Origin: a virus
DNA length: 64,000 nucleotides
IMG/VR virus record: IMGVR_UViG_3300047546_001263
Location: 1-64,000 of that record
Reading direction: 5' to 3' (one strand)
The first letter of the stretch is position 1; every line of letters starts with the position of its first letter. The notes under the pieces are model-generated. The model did no database searches. It worked only from the letters and a program-made list of their open reading frames with translations, and was not told the DNA's origin. The position numbers and the translations under genes were made by a program. Shown here one piece after another: positions 45,864 to 54,086 of the stretch.

Positions 45864-46936
45864 TAATCGTCTAATAGGTTTGGTAGGATTTCATCTTCTT
45901 CCATGTCACCTTCTTCGACTAGACTAAAATCAATAGATCCTAAAAGTTTCAACCAGTGATCCTTATGAGAATCTTTATATTTATCGATTGCTTTCTTATC
46001 GTCTGCAATAAAACCATGAGGGGTCATTACAATTCGTCCTCTTGTCTGTACACCTTCAATATGATTCTTTTCGATTTGTATATTTGTTCTTTTAGCAAAT
46101 TCAACCTGTAAGCCACTTTTAATAGCTTTAATCTTAGAAGTTCCTGGGTTAGTGATGTTACCGAATGTAATTACTAATGTTGCATCATACCACATCGACA
46201 TACCGCCTTTATTTTGTAATTTTGGCTGTGACATCGGTGAGTCTGGTTTCTGTGTCCATACTTTATTAATAGCTACTAGAGTATTAGTGTATGGAGATCC
46301 TTCTTTTCGAGATAATAGAATCTTCTGATTGAGGTTATTACCAAACTGAGTAGACATTGCACCTGCGTTCCATTCGTTATTATTCTTATTAGATCTAACA
46401 GATAGATCACACGGTACAGATCCTACTGAATCCCAGAAGAAACATAAATCATGAGGTAGGTTTCCTTTAGCTTGTTCGTCTAAAAGGTCTGCTATGTACG
46501 ATGCTACATCTTCAATAGTATTTAACGTACCTCTATCAGCGTAAAGGAAAAAACCTTCGTAGTCTGTAATCTCACCAGTTGCTTGATCTACAACTTCTTC
46601 AAACTGTAGACCCATTTCTTTAGCGTGACTCCAAGACCATTTCATCTCAGTGATGATTAATACCGGGAGTATTCCCATCTTTTGAGCGGATACTGCTGCT
46701 TCAAGTAATGCAGTAGTCTTGCCGGTGTCGCTATGCCCACGGAGCAGGGTAATATGCCCCGTAGGTATGCCCGGTATAGACGTAATGTCTTGAAAAGCTT
46801 TTGATAGAGGAATCCATCCTTGCTCTTTGAACTTTACCGAAGCATTAGCGAAACCTTTTTTCTTCTTAAAATTTCCTAAGTTAAATCCACCCTTTACTAT
46901 AGCAGATGCTTTTTCTGCTGTTGCGCTTTTTGCCAT
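45863..46936 (-). CDS. uvsX: UvsX/RecA-like recombinase
   Basis: 357 residues. The RecA core has IPGIPTGHITLLRGHSDTGK with Walker A GHSDTGKTT at 67-75, LIITEMKWSWSHAKEMG and FFWDSVGSVPCD (Walker B), and a C-terminal acidic tail. It should catalyse strand exchange and recombination-dependent replication together with the gp32-like SSB encoded just upstream (6-nt gap). Confidence 0.9.
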   Translation of the reverse strand: MAKSATAEKASAIVKGGFNLGNFKKKKGFANASVKFKEQGWIPLSKAFQDITSIPGIPTGHITLLRGHSDTGKTTALLEAAVSAQKMGILPVLIITEMKWSWSHAKEMGLQFEEVVDQATGEITDYEGFFLYADRGTLNTIEDVASYIADLLDEQAKGNLPHDLCFFWDSVGSVPCDLSVRSNKNNNEWNAGAMSTQFGNNLNQKILLSRKEGSPYTNTLVAINKVWTQKPDSPMSQPKLQNKGGMSMWYDATLVITFGNITNPGTSKIKAIKSGLQVEFAKRTNIQIEKNHIEGVQTRGRIVMTPHGFIADDKKAIDKYKDSHKDHWLKLLGSIDFSLVEEGDMEEDEILPNLLDD

Positions 46937-46941
46937 TTATT

Positions 46942-47742
46942 TTATTCGTTAAAAAGGTCATCAAATTTACTTACCGTGTCTTTCAAACCAGGAGCTGCAG
47001 TTTCTAAAGTAAAGTCAGTTGAATGACTACCTAAAGTCTGAGTCAGGTTGTCTGCTGGAGGAGCTGCTGGAGTTTCCTCATCTGCTGAACCAGGAGTTAA
47101 GTAATTTTGTAATTGCTTTTTAATGAACTCATAATCGTATTGAGTATGAATCTCAACAGGGTGTGGTTGGTTCTTTAACCATAAGTCAACTTGTGCTGCA
47201 TTATCTGATAATGGAGTTTGCTTAGGTCGAATACGAACCGATGTGGTTGGGTATGGGTTACCAGCAGCAACTTCTACTACTAAGTCCCATCCATTCATTA
47301 CGTCTGTGTAATCTCCTACCTCTTCGTCTTGAGCTAATGCTAATAACGCTTTGTAGATCGTCACACCAAATCCCCATAAACGAACACCTTTCTCTTCTTC
47401 ACCTTTTACGATTACTGGAGCGAAAATACGTGTCTTGGGGTTAAGTTTACCGGCTAATGTCCAGTTATCCTTATCTGAAGTCTTCTTTAATTCCTTAATG
47501 AATTCTTCAATAGGATCTTGTTTTCCGAAGTTAGATAAAGCGGCCATAGGGTATTTACCAATTCCATAGTGAAACTTTACTTCCTTAAATGGAAGATTAG
47601 GATCATACATAGAAGGTACAATACGAATAGTGCTTTTTCCAATTTCAGGTTTCCAGAAGGTAGCTGAATAGTCTACTTTCTCTCTTTCTTGTCCGCCGTT
47701 ATTCAACGCAGACAGCTTTGCTTTGATTGCATCTAGATTCAT
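46942..47742 (-). CDS. gp32-like single-stranded DNA-binding protein
   Basis: 266 residues. Basic N-terminal part, a central core (FWKPEIGKSTIRIVPSMYDP, FKEVKFHYGIGKYPMAA, KTRIFAPVIVKGEE) typical of T4 gp32-like SSBs, and an acidic C-terminal tail (VSKFDDLFNE) for partner binding. The T4 zinc motif is not seen. The tail before the end is Pro/Ala-rich. Promoter at 47771-47801. It coats ssDNA for replication and UvsX loading. Confidence 0.85.
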   Translation of the reverse strand: MNLDAIKAKLSALNNGGQEREKVDYSATFWKPEIGKSTIRIVPSMYDPNLPFKEVKFHYGIGKYPMAALSNFGKQDPIEEFIKELKKTSDKDNWTLAGKLNPKTRIFAPVIVKGEEEKGVRLWGFGVTIYKALLALAQDEEVGDYTDVMNGWDLVVEVAAGNPYPTTSVRIRPKQTPLSDNAAQVDLWLKNQPHPVEIHTQYDYEFIKKQLQNYLTPGSADEETPAAPPADNLTQTLGSHSTDFTLETAAPGLKDTVSKFDDLFNE

Positions 47743-47770
47743 AATATAACTTTAATTGTTTATAACTTAT

Positions 47771-47801
47771 TAAATATACGAAATTACTCTCAATTCTCCA
47801 A
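47771..47801 (-). promoter_or_regulatory. Bacteroidetes-type promoter for SSB/uvsX unit
   Basis: Minus strand: TTG (47799-47801), a 20-nt spacer ending TTCG, TATATT (47773-47778), 31 nt before the SSB ATG. The -33 element lies inside the end of the preceding gene. Confidence 0.75.
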
Positions 47802-48248
47802 CTCTACGATCTTAAATAATTTAGTATTTACTCTTTTTAATTCCGGACCTTTCGTTAATAGAATACAATTCTTGTAATCAGTCCAGTTAATCTTAAAAGA
47901 AGTATCTAACACTCCGTTATTAAGTTCTTTGATTAGGGTATTAAGTGCGTTAATCGTATAAAGGGTATTTGCTTCTTTCTTGCGATGTACTAGAATAGTA
48001 TTATCGATGAAGTTAGAAACGTTGCCAAAATCTACATTATAAGTACAGATGTATTCATCTTGGCTTTTTGAATATAAAACAAATATCTTATTGTAGATTA
48101 TTCTATATTTTTGTACTATATTTTCTATTGTTGCATCCAATTCCTCTCCTGTGGAGAAAGTGCAGAACAGTTTATTACTCATATCCTCAGTTAAATATAT
48201 TTGATCGATATCGTAATCGAATCGACTTTGAGACATAACATTTTCCAT
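47790..48248 (-). CDS. Hypothetical protein in replication module
   Basis: 152 residues, soluble, no recognised domain. Begins MENVMSQSRFDYDIDQIYLT (an inner Met at residue 5 is an alternative start) and contains LFCTFSTGEELDATIENI and TINALNTLIKELNNGVLD. It lies between the mini-polymerase and the SSB, with a TATTTATA element at 48257-48264, 9 nt before the ATG. A replication or transcription accessory role would fit the location but is not shown. Confidence 0.6.
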   Translation of the reverse strand: MENVMSQSRFDYDIDQIYLTEDMSNKLFCTFSTGEELDATIENIVQKYRIIYNKIFVLYSKSQDEYICTYNVDFGNVSNFIDNTILVHRKKEANTLYTINALNTLIKELNNGVLDTSFKINWTDYKNCILLTKGPELKRVNTKLFKIVELEN

Positions 48249-48274
48249 TGTGTAATTATAAATATTAAAAGGTT

Positions 48275-49597
48275 TTACAAAACCAGGTTTTCTGATGTTT
48301 TTATTTTAACTGGGTATTTCTTATTTTCGCTTAGTATCAATGCTAATTCGTTAAGTATATGCTCTCCATCTTCTTTAGCATAGTCAAAAAGTATTGCATC
48401 GTAAGTATATAAAGCTATTTTAGTCTTTTTATCTCTAAGATACTTTAACACTTCTTTTAATATAAGGACATTTCTTGCAGTTTCCAACGATTGCATAATA
48501 TAATTCATAAGTTTCTGCGGATGCATATCTTTTAGATTCTGATTAAACGGCTTATTGCTGATAGGAGTACGTGCTTCTCCTTTAGAAAACTCACTCCATA
48601 AGTAGTTAATATAATTTTGAATCTTGATAAAAATCTCTAAATTTTTATATCCTTCTGGTATTCTACCGTAGATAGCCTGGAAGTTTATCTGTTTAGCTTC
48701 CTGGTATTCTTCTTGAGTAATATCTTCTTTACCAAAGTAGTACTTTCCTAAGGCTTTGTGAGCTGATTCTCCTTCTATCTTAAAGTCAATCTGCTCTGAT
48801 AATAATCGTAGATGGTACCCGTCAAAATCAAATTCAACAAAGCAATCATATTGAGGAATAATAGCTTTTCTATACTCTTCTTCTTTAGGTATAGCTGCAA
48901 AGTTTACACTATTAAATGCGTTAGTAGGTCTTGAAGTACTATTATATAGGTTGTAGTATGTATAAGCTATATTATCCTGTATATTAAACCGTGGTGTATT
49001 TGGTTTAAATAAGTCTATAAACGGTTGATATATAACTCTTAATCCATGCTGTTCTAGTAAGTAAAATACCTTAACAGCAACATCGTTATAGAACTTAAAA
49101 GTCTCTTCTTTAGGTTCTTCAATATACTTCTCTATTACATCAAATACTTTTTCACTCTGTTCATGTAGTTTAGATAAAGGTATTATCTGATTTACATTAT
49201 CAAAGTCTTTAAACTTATTATAGAACCAATTTATTGTTGATAATTTACTAGGTAGTTCAAGCTTTTCGTAATACCAGAAAGCTCTCCAAAGGTTAATATC
49301 AATTGCGTCTATAAGCGGAAAATGATACAGTAGGTTCTTTTTATCTAAAACATAGACTTTCCTGTAAGTCTTAAGTATCTCAAATACTTCTGCTTTTTCT
49401 ACGTTTAATCCTTCATCATGGTTTATAGGGATAATGTACCCTCCGGTATCATCCAAGGGCCTAATGTAGACTGCTACAGTTGTAGTAAGTTTGGGATGGA
49501 AGTTATCGTTAGATGAAATTACATCTACATAAACATCGGTATCCGGATAGCTTCGCAGTCTATCTAGCTGCTGCTTATTTTCTACTATATAAAACAT
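48275..49597 (-). CDS. Divergent mini family A DNA polymerase-like protein
   Basis: 440 residues. Pol I-like order of motifs remains: FNSVNFAAIP then FDFDGYHLRLLSEQ (motif A, about residue 256), EAKQINFQAIYG (motif B, about 299) and LYTYDAILFD (motif C, about 400). The catalytic Asp of motifs A and C, the motif B Lys and Tyr remain, but the Glu of motif A is His, the motif B Arg is gone and the His-Asp-Glu of motif C reads Tyr-Asp-Ala. The N-terminal exonuclease-like region lacks its DEDD set. It could be inactive, structural, or a specialised polymerase. It has its own promoter (49615-49644). Confidence 0.75.
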   Translation of the reverse strand: MFYIVENKQQLDRLRSYPDTDVYVDVISSNDNFHPKLTTTVAVYIRPLDDTGGYIIPINHDEGLNVEKAEVFEILKTYRKVYVLDKKNLLYHFPLIDAIDINLWRAFWYYEKLELPSKLSTINWFYNKFKDFDNVNQIIPLSKLHEQSEKVFDVIEKYIEEPKEETFKFYNDVAVKVFYLLEQHGLRVIYQPFIDLFKPNTPRFNIQDNIAYTYYNLYNSTSRPTNAFNSVNFAAIPKEEEYRKAIIPQYDCFVEFDFDGYHLRLLSEQIDFKIEGESAHKALGKYYFGKEDITQEEYQEAKQINFQAIYGRIPEGYKNLEIFIKIQNYINYLWSEFSKGEARTPISNKPFNQNLKDMHPQKLMNYIMQSLETARNVLILKEVLKYLRDKKTKIALYTYDAILFDYAKEDGEHILNELALILSENKKYPVKIKTSENLVL

Positions 49598-49614
49598 TTA
49601 TTATAACCTTTTAC

Positions 49615-49644
49615 TTAAGATACGAACTATTTTGTTAAGATCAA
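49615..49644 (-). promoter_or_regulatory. Bacteroidetes-type promoter for mini-polymerase gene
   Basis: Minus strand: TTG (49642-49644), a 19-nt spacer ending TTCG, TATCTT (49617-49622) and AAG, 20 nt before the ATG at 49597. Confidence 0.73.
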
Positions 49645-49646
49645 AC

Positions 49647-50801
49647 TTAACATTGTTTTATATCATAAAGTTTTCCGTCTCTATCAATCTTTGCAGTATA
49701 GTCTCCATATCCTTCTACGCGAATAGTGTAGTAGAGGTTGTAAGATTCTGGTGACTGTATCTTTGGGTTGATATTAGGTATCCTTCTAACCGGGTAGTAT
49801 ACGTTCCCGCTAACGGCATTTTTAGTTCTGTAGTACTTAACATCTTTCTTAGGATTACCTTCATCATCTAATAAAGGTCCTTCTTGATTGTATATCTTCA
49901 TACTTACTGGAACGAAAGAACCACATGATCTTTCGGCACTAGGATTTCCTACTTGAGCCTGATACCATGTTAATGATTTAGCGTATGCTGATGTTGAATC
50001 GGCACTTTGTGCTCCTTCGTTTGCAGCTGCTTCTCCAGCATTGGCTTCTGATTGAGGAAGCTCAGGAAGCGGAGGTAATTCTTCTTGCTCTATTACTTTT
50101 TTATTAGATGCGTTGACTACAGTAAGTCCTCTAGTCTCTAAGGTAGTAACTTCGTTCTTTTCTTTCTTTAATTGCTTGAATTTAGAAGCTTCTTCAACTA
50201 CAAATTGTTTTAGGTCTGATAAAAAGTCTGTCATACCGGGTATAACTTCTTCAGCTTGTAATACAACGTCTCTATTCCTTGCTATTGCTCCAGGATATAT
50301 GTACCCATTTACTGTTTCATCTTCGGAGGGTCCTAGGAGGTTCCACTCTAACTTAGTTCTTCTATAGTAGCCCTTATCCGCTATACTCCTATATGTTTCT
50401 GATGTTATTTCTTTTATTTCTCCGTTTCTAACATCTTGTAAAAAATACCTTCTAAAAGTTCCTTGTATATAATCTTCTTCAGTTGGTTTTGGGTAGTAGA
50501 AAGCTTCTGTTGATTTATTCTTTATACCCGGAGGGACCATGTTGTATGCAGGGTTAGATCCTACATTTTCTAGGAGTAATGTAGCTTTCGCAAAGTTACC
50601 TTTTAGTAGATCTTCTAAAGCTACCTTATATTTACTTCCCCAAGAAGTTGCTACCCCTACTAAGTCATCAACTGGTTTATTTAGTATATCAGTATACTTA
50701 GCATAATCATTAGATGCTTCTCCTGTAGCTTGTCCAAGTGCTTCAATAACATATTGAGAACCGGGTACGTAGCTTAATATATCGCTTTTAATATCTGCCA
50801 T
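49647..50801 (-). CDS. Hypothetical baseplate-associated protein
   Basis: 384 residues, no signal peptide. N-terminal half is helical with a Pro-linked middle (EQEELPPLPELPQSEANAGE) and the C-terminal third is beta-rich (YNLYYTIRVEGYGDYTAKID). No domain is recognised. It abuts the large baseplate protein (50804) and is the last gene of the tail unit in the direction of transcription, so a structural role at the tail tip is likely. Confidence 0.6.
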   Translation of the reverse strand: MADIKSDILSYVPGSQYVIEALGQATGEASNDYAKYTDILNKPVDDLVGVATSWGSKYKVALEDLLKGNFAKATLLLENVGSNPAYNMVPPGIKNKSTEAFYYPKPTEEDYIQGTFRRYFLQDVRNGEIKEITSETYRSIADKGYYRRTKLEWNLLGPSEDETVNGYIYPGAIARNRDVVLQAEEVIPGMTDFLSDLKQFVVEEASKFKQLKKEKNEVTTLETRGLTVVNASNKKVIEQEELPPLPELPQSEANAGEAAANEGAQSADSTSAYAKSLTWYQAQVGNPSAERSCGSFVPVSMKIYNQEGPLLDDEGNPKKDVKYYRTKNAVSGNVYYPVRRIPNINPKIQSPESYNLYYTIRVEGYGDYTAKIDRDGKLYDIKQC

Positions 50802-50803
50802 CT

Positions 50804-53749
50804 CTACAATACTATTTCTTTGTTGTTAAGTAATACGTAAGAAAATTTATTCGATTTAGTAGCTTTTTGACTCTTATTCGACAATTCCATTAGTCTGTTA
50901 TGTTGCTTTTCATTTGCAAATACTTGACAACCTGCTGACCAGTTATCTACAGTTTTATTAGCTGCTGTAGATGCTCCTGAGTTGTGTAGTTGCATACCGC
51001 CACCGTCTTGGAATAAACCTGCTAGATTTGCACCTAAGCTTCCTTGTGGGGTAACTGCTAAAGTTAACCAGTTATCGCTATAGTTTTTATCTCTATGAGC
51101 AGATTGGGAAGACACTGATCGTAAAGCAAGGTGCGGCTTAGCACTTCCACCATGGTGCATACCAGGAGTATACTGATTAATATATTGCTTTTCTTTCATT
51201 ATACCTACTCCATTTGCATTTTTTGATTGAGCAGCAAATTTACTATTAGTAGATAAAGAGAAACTTGCCCCCGGTACTGTAGTAGCAGGATAACTTTCAG
51301 CAAACTTTTGACCGTTTTCTATCCATGCAACTATTACTATATCGGTAAATCTATTAGTAAGTGGATGCTTAACTCCACCTGCTCCATCACTAACTTGTCC
51401 GGACGTATTTCTTACTCCTACTATGTTTAACTGCAATTCTCCGCTAAACCATTGATATTTCTTTCTTTCAACAGCTGCTTTTACTTTATCATAAGAAACG
51501 TTTGTTCCTAATGCTGTTTGAGTCTGTAACTTATCTGTAGCATTTGGATCTGCTGCTGCTGCATCTGCAGGTACAGGTTTTGTTTGTGGTTGAGTTGTAC
51601 CACCTGAGGCTGATGCTTTATTTAAGACAGAGGTATCCACCCCTGTAATTTTTTTCAAATTATACATTAATGCTCCAACTTCGGTTTTCCAACCTCCATC
51701 ACCTATACTATGGTCAACCCTTGTAATAATAAACCCTATATTTCCTCCAGAATATGCCTTAGGAAGCACTTTCATGGAATTAGCAGAAAGTTTAAATACT
51801 TCTCCTATTCTGAATCCTCCAATTCCATGTAATGTAAAGGATAATTCTACCGGGATTGTACCAGGTGCTGGCATACCTTCTTGGCTGCATATAGCTGGAA
51901 CCATTGCTGCCTGGTATTTCTGATGACCTGATTGAATACCTTTAAATAAATCCGGATCATATTGCTGGTCTGTAAACCATCCGGTTCCGTTAAATTTTTC
52001 AAATGCTTCTTTGCATCTATCGTTCCATTCTGCTTTTTCGTCTGCTTCTTTTGCAGTTACATCTTCCGTAGGTGAGGCTTGTGTTGCGCCTTCATTTTTT
52101 CGTGGAAAAATTCTATCAGAATGTCCTCTATTCCACTGCAACATTTCAGCTACGTTTTGTTTAGTTCCAGTACCGCTAGCTTGAGCTGCTATAGAAACCT
52201 GGCTTGCTAATTTATTAGTAATTTTAGATTCAGTCTTAATATCATAAGCAAATGAACCTAAACCTATTAAATCTATCTCTTTTACAGAATCTAAAGCTTC
52301 TCCTTTAATTTTACATTTTCTATCTACTATAGCCCATTCATCTTTATCTTCATCATAGTTTACATCAAATTCATTAACTCCTCCTAATGCTTCATTGAGT
52401 CCTCCTAGTATTGCCTTTACTACATCTAAGACACCTGGTTCATTTTCTTTTGCCTGGTCATCATCGTATATTGCATCTAGTTTTTCATAGAGGTATAAGT
52501 TAGAGACACAGATATTTAAGACGTCATCTGATGGTGTAAGAGCGGCAGTTATTCCTGGGTGTAGTGCTATACCGGCTGGTTTAGATTCCCATTGACTATT
52601 CTTAGGATTAAGATTAGGAGTAACACATACAAAAGGGTTTATACTATGGTGCTGTGCGTGTGTGAAAAATCCGTTATACTCTTCTTTACTTGTCTTGAAT
52701 TTTACAGCTCTTTGATCATTACCCACCCACATCATTGATGTATTTAAAACAGCTAAAACCGTTCTCAACGAAATATAAATAAAAGTAGTCTTATCATCAA
52801 AAAAGCTTGTAGGTGATTTAATATCAAACCCAGGTGCTGCTGCTGCGTAACATTCTTCAGGTTTTAATAAAGCTGCTAATCCAGGTGCTTTACCTGTTTT
52901 AAGTGCAGATATAACTCCTTCCCCATTCATTTCTCCTGATTTCTGGGATAGTTCTATTCGTTTACAGAAAAAGTGTAGCAAACTTTTTCTTTCAGATTTA
53001 TCATTAAAACCAGCTGCCAAATTTCCAGCATTCTTCTCTACCATAGCTGGGTCAAAAGATGACTTAATAGATTCTATCACCTCACCTTTTGATATCAACA
53101 TTAGGTTTATATCATATGTACCGTCGGCATTAAAAGTCCAATTGAAGTTTTTACATATTGCTACTATAGCATCATAATTATAGTTCGTACTAACTCTAGC
53201 AGATCTAATAGACTCCATAATAGAGTCATACTTAGCACCAGCTAAAAATTTGTTAGCAGCTTCTCTATGTTGCATAGTTTTTTGATTACCTGAATCGTCT
53301 ATGTACATAGAATGTCCCCATTCTAACAAGAAGCTAAAACCTGGGCGACAATAAAGATCGTAGATAATATCAAGGTCGCCTACATTATAAGCTTTAACTG
53401 TAATCTCTACATCTCTTAAAGCACCAAAAGTTCCTTTTGTTTTGACTTTAGCATCTATAATACCTGGACGTGGAGTAAAAAGTCTTTCATCATCCCCGGC
53501 TGCGGTTAATTTGTAACCTACCGGGTCGCCTGTTTTAATATCGTTTTGAAAAGCTAATCCTCCTTCTAACTTAAAATCACTTGTACTATAAGTAGGGTGA
53601 ACTACGCTTGAATATAAATTTAAAAAAGGGTTGTTACCGTGTAAAGCAGAAAGTCCATCCTTATAACTGTCGCCTCTAAGGAACTTAGATCTTGCGTTTA
53701 ACTGGGTTGATACGCCAGGTTGTAAACTACCTCCTAAAAACTTTGCCAT
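50804..53749 (-). CDS. Baseplate hub-type protein with C-terminal YkuD-like domain
   Basis: 981 residues. The N-terminal half (GDLDIIYDLYCRPGFSFLLE, TYDINLMLISKGEVIESIKS) has features of baseplate hub proteins. The C-terminus contains MQLHNSG (His922) and NWSAGCQVF (Ser938, Cys941), spacing H-x15-S-x2-C, which is the catalytic pattern of YkuD-like L,D-transpeptidase/peptidoglycan-cutting domains. This would give a tail-tip enzyme acting on the cell wall at entry, in the role of T4 gp5 lysozyme. It begins one base from the LysM-like gene. Exact hub homology is inferred from location. Confidence 0.7.
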   Translation of the reverse strand: MAKFLGGSLQPGVSTQLNARSKFLRGDSYKDGLSALHGNNPFLNLYSSVVHPTYSTSDFKLEGGLAFQNDIKTGDPVGYKLTAAGDDERLFTPRPGIIDAKVKTKGTFGALRDVEITVKAYNVGDLDIIYDLYCRPGFSFLLEWGHSMYIDDSGNQKTMQHREAANKFLAGAKYDSIMESIRSARVSTNYNYDAIVAICKNFNWTFNADGTYDINLMLISKGEVIESIKSSFDPAMVEKNAGNLAAGFNDKSERKSLLHFFCKRIELSQKSGEMNGEGVISALKTGKAPGLAALLKPEECYAAAAPGFDIKSPTSFFDDKTTFIYISLRTVLAVLNTSMMWVGNDQRAVKFKTSKEEYNGFFTHAQHHSINPFVCVTPNLNPKNSQWESKPAGIALHPGITAALTPSDDVLNICVSNLYLYEKLDAIYDDDQAKENEPGVLDVVKAILGGLNEALGGVNEFDVNYDEDKDEWAIVDRKCKIKGEALDSVKEIDLIGLGSFAYDIKTESKITNKLASQVSIAAQASGTGTKQNVAEMLQWNRGHSDRIFPRKNEGATQASPTEDVTAKEADEKAEWNDRCKEAFEKFNGTGWFTDQQYDPDLFKGIQSGHQKYQAAMVPAICSQEGMPAPGTIPVELSFTLHGIGGFRIGEVFKLSANSMKVLPKAYSGGNIGFIITRVDHSIGDGGWKTEVGALMYNLKKITGVDTSVLNKASASGGTTQPQTKPVPADAAAADPNATDKLQTQTALGTNVSYDKVKAAVERKKYQWFSGELQLNIVGVRNTSGQVSDGAGGVKHPLTNRFTDIVIVAWIENGQKFAESYPATTVPGASFSLSTNSKFAAQSKNANGVGIMKEKQYINQYTPGMHHGGSAKPHLALRSVSSQSAHRDKNYSDNWLTLAVTPQGSLGANLAGLFQDGGGMQLHNSGASTAANKTVDNWSAGCQVFANEKQHNRLMELSNKSQKATKSNKFSYVLLNNKEIVL

Positions 53750-54051
53750 TATCGTTCTCTATTTACCTTTTCAAAAGACAGTAATACAGCATTTTTATCA
53801 TGAGGTATTCTTAACTGTACTCCTGGTGTTGGTATTAAATTAAATCTACTATGTGTATTAGCACTTGCAATAATCCACCATAATGAAGCATCTTTATAAT
53901 ACTGTAAGGCAAGAGTATCGTAGCGATCTCCTCCTGTTGTTATAACATAAAAATCATCCTCATGTTCTGGTATATCTGGGTAGATAGGATTGCGTTTATA
54001 TCGCATTCCTTCTGCTGTTTTATATTCCTTAATATGAGTATATCTATCCAT
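53749..54051 (-). CDS. LysM-like tail protein (gp53/gpX-type baseplate)
   Basis: 100 residues. FYVITTGGDRYDTLALQYYKDASLWWIIASANTHSR then VQLRIPHD is the pattern of phage tail LysM-like proteins such as T4 gp53 or P2 gpX, which sit at the baseplate-tail junction. The promoter at 54056-54086 is immediately upstream. Confidence 0.82.
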   Translation of the reverse strand: MDRYTHIKEYKTAEGMRYKRNPIYPDIPEHEDDFYVITTGGDRYDTLALQYYKDASLWWIIASANTHSRFNLIPTPGVQLRIPHDKNAVLLSFEKVNRER

Positions 54052-54055
54052 TATC

Positions 54056-54086
54056 TTAATTTACGAAATTTATCGCTTAAATCCAA
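54056..54086 (-). promoter_or_regulatory. Bacteroidetes-type promoter inside tail module
   Basis: Minus strand: TTG (54084-54086), a 20-nt spacer ending TTCG, TAAATT (54058-54063) and AAG. The -7 box is 6 nt from the ATG at 54051 and the -33 lies in the end of the 592-residue gene. Confidence 0.7.

Noticed and set aside
48265-48292. GGTTT-TGTA-AAACC palindrome with T-run as a terminator
   Set aside because: Only a 5-bp AT-rich stem and partly within the end of the mini-polymerase gene, so it is too weak to call.
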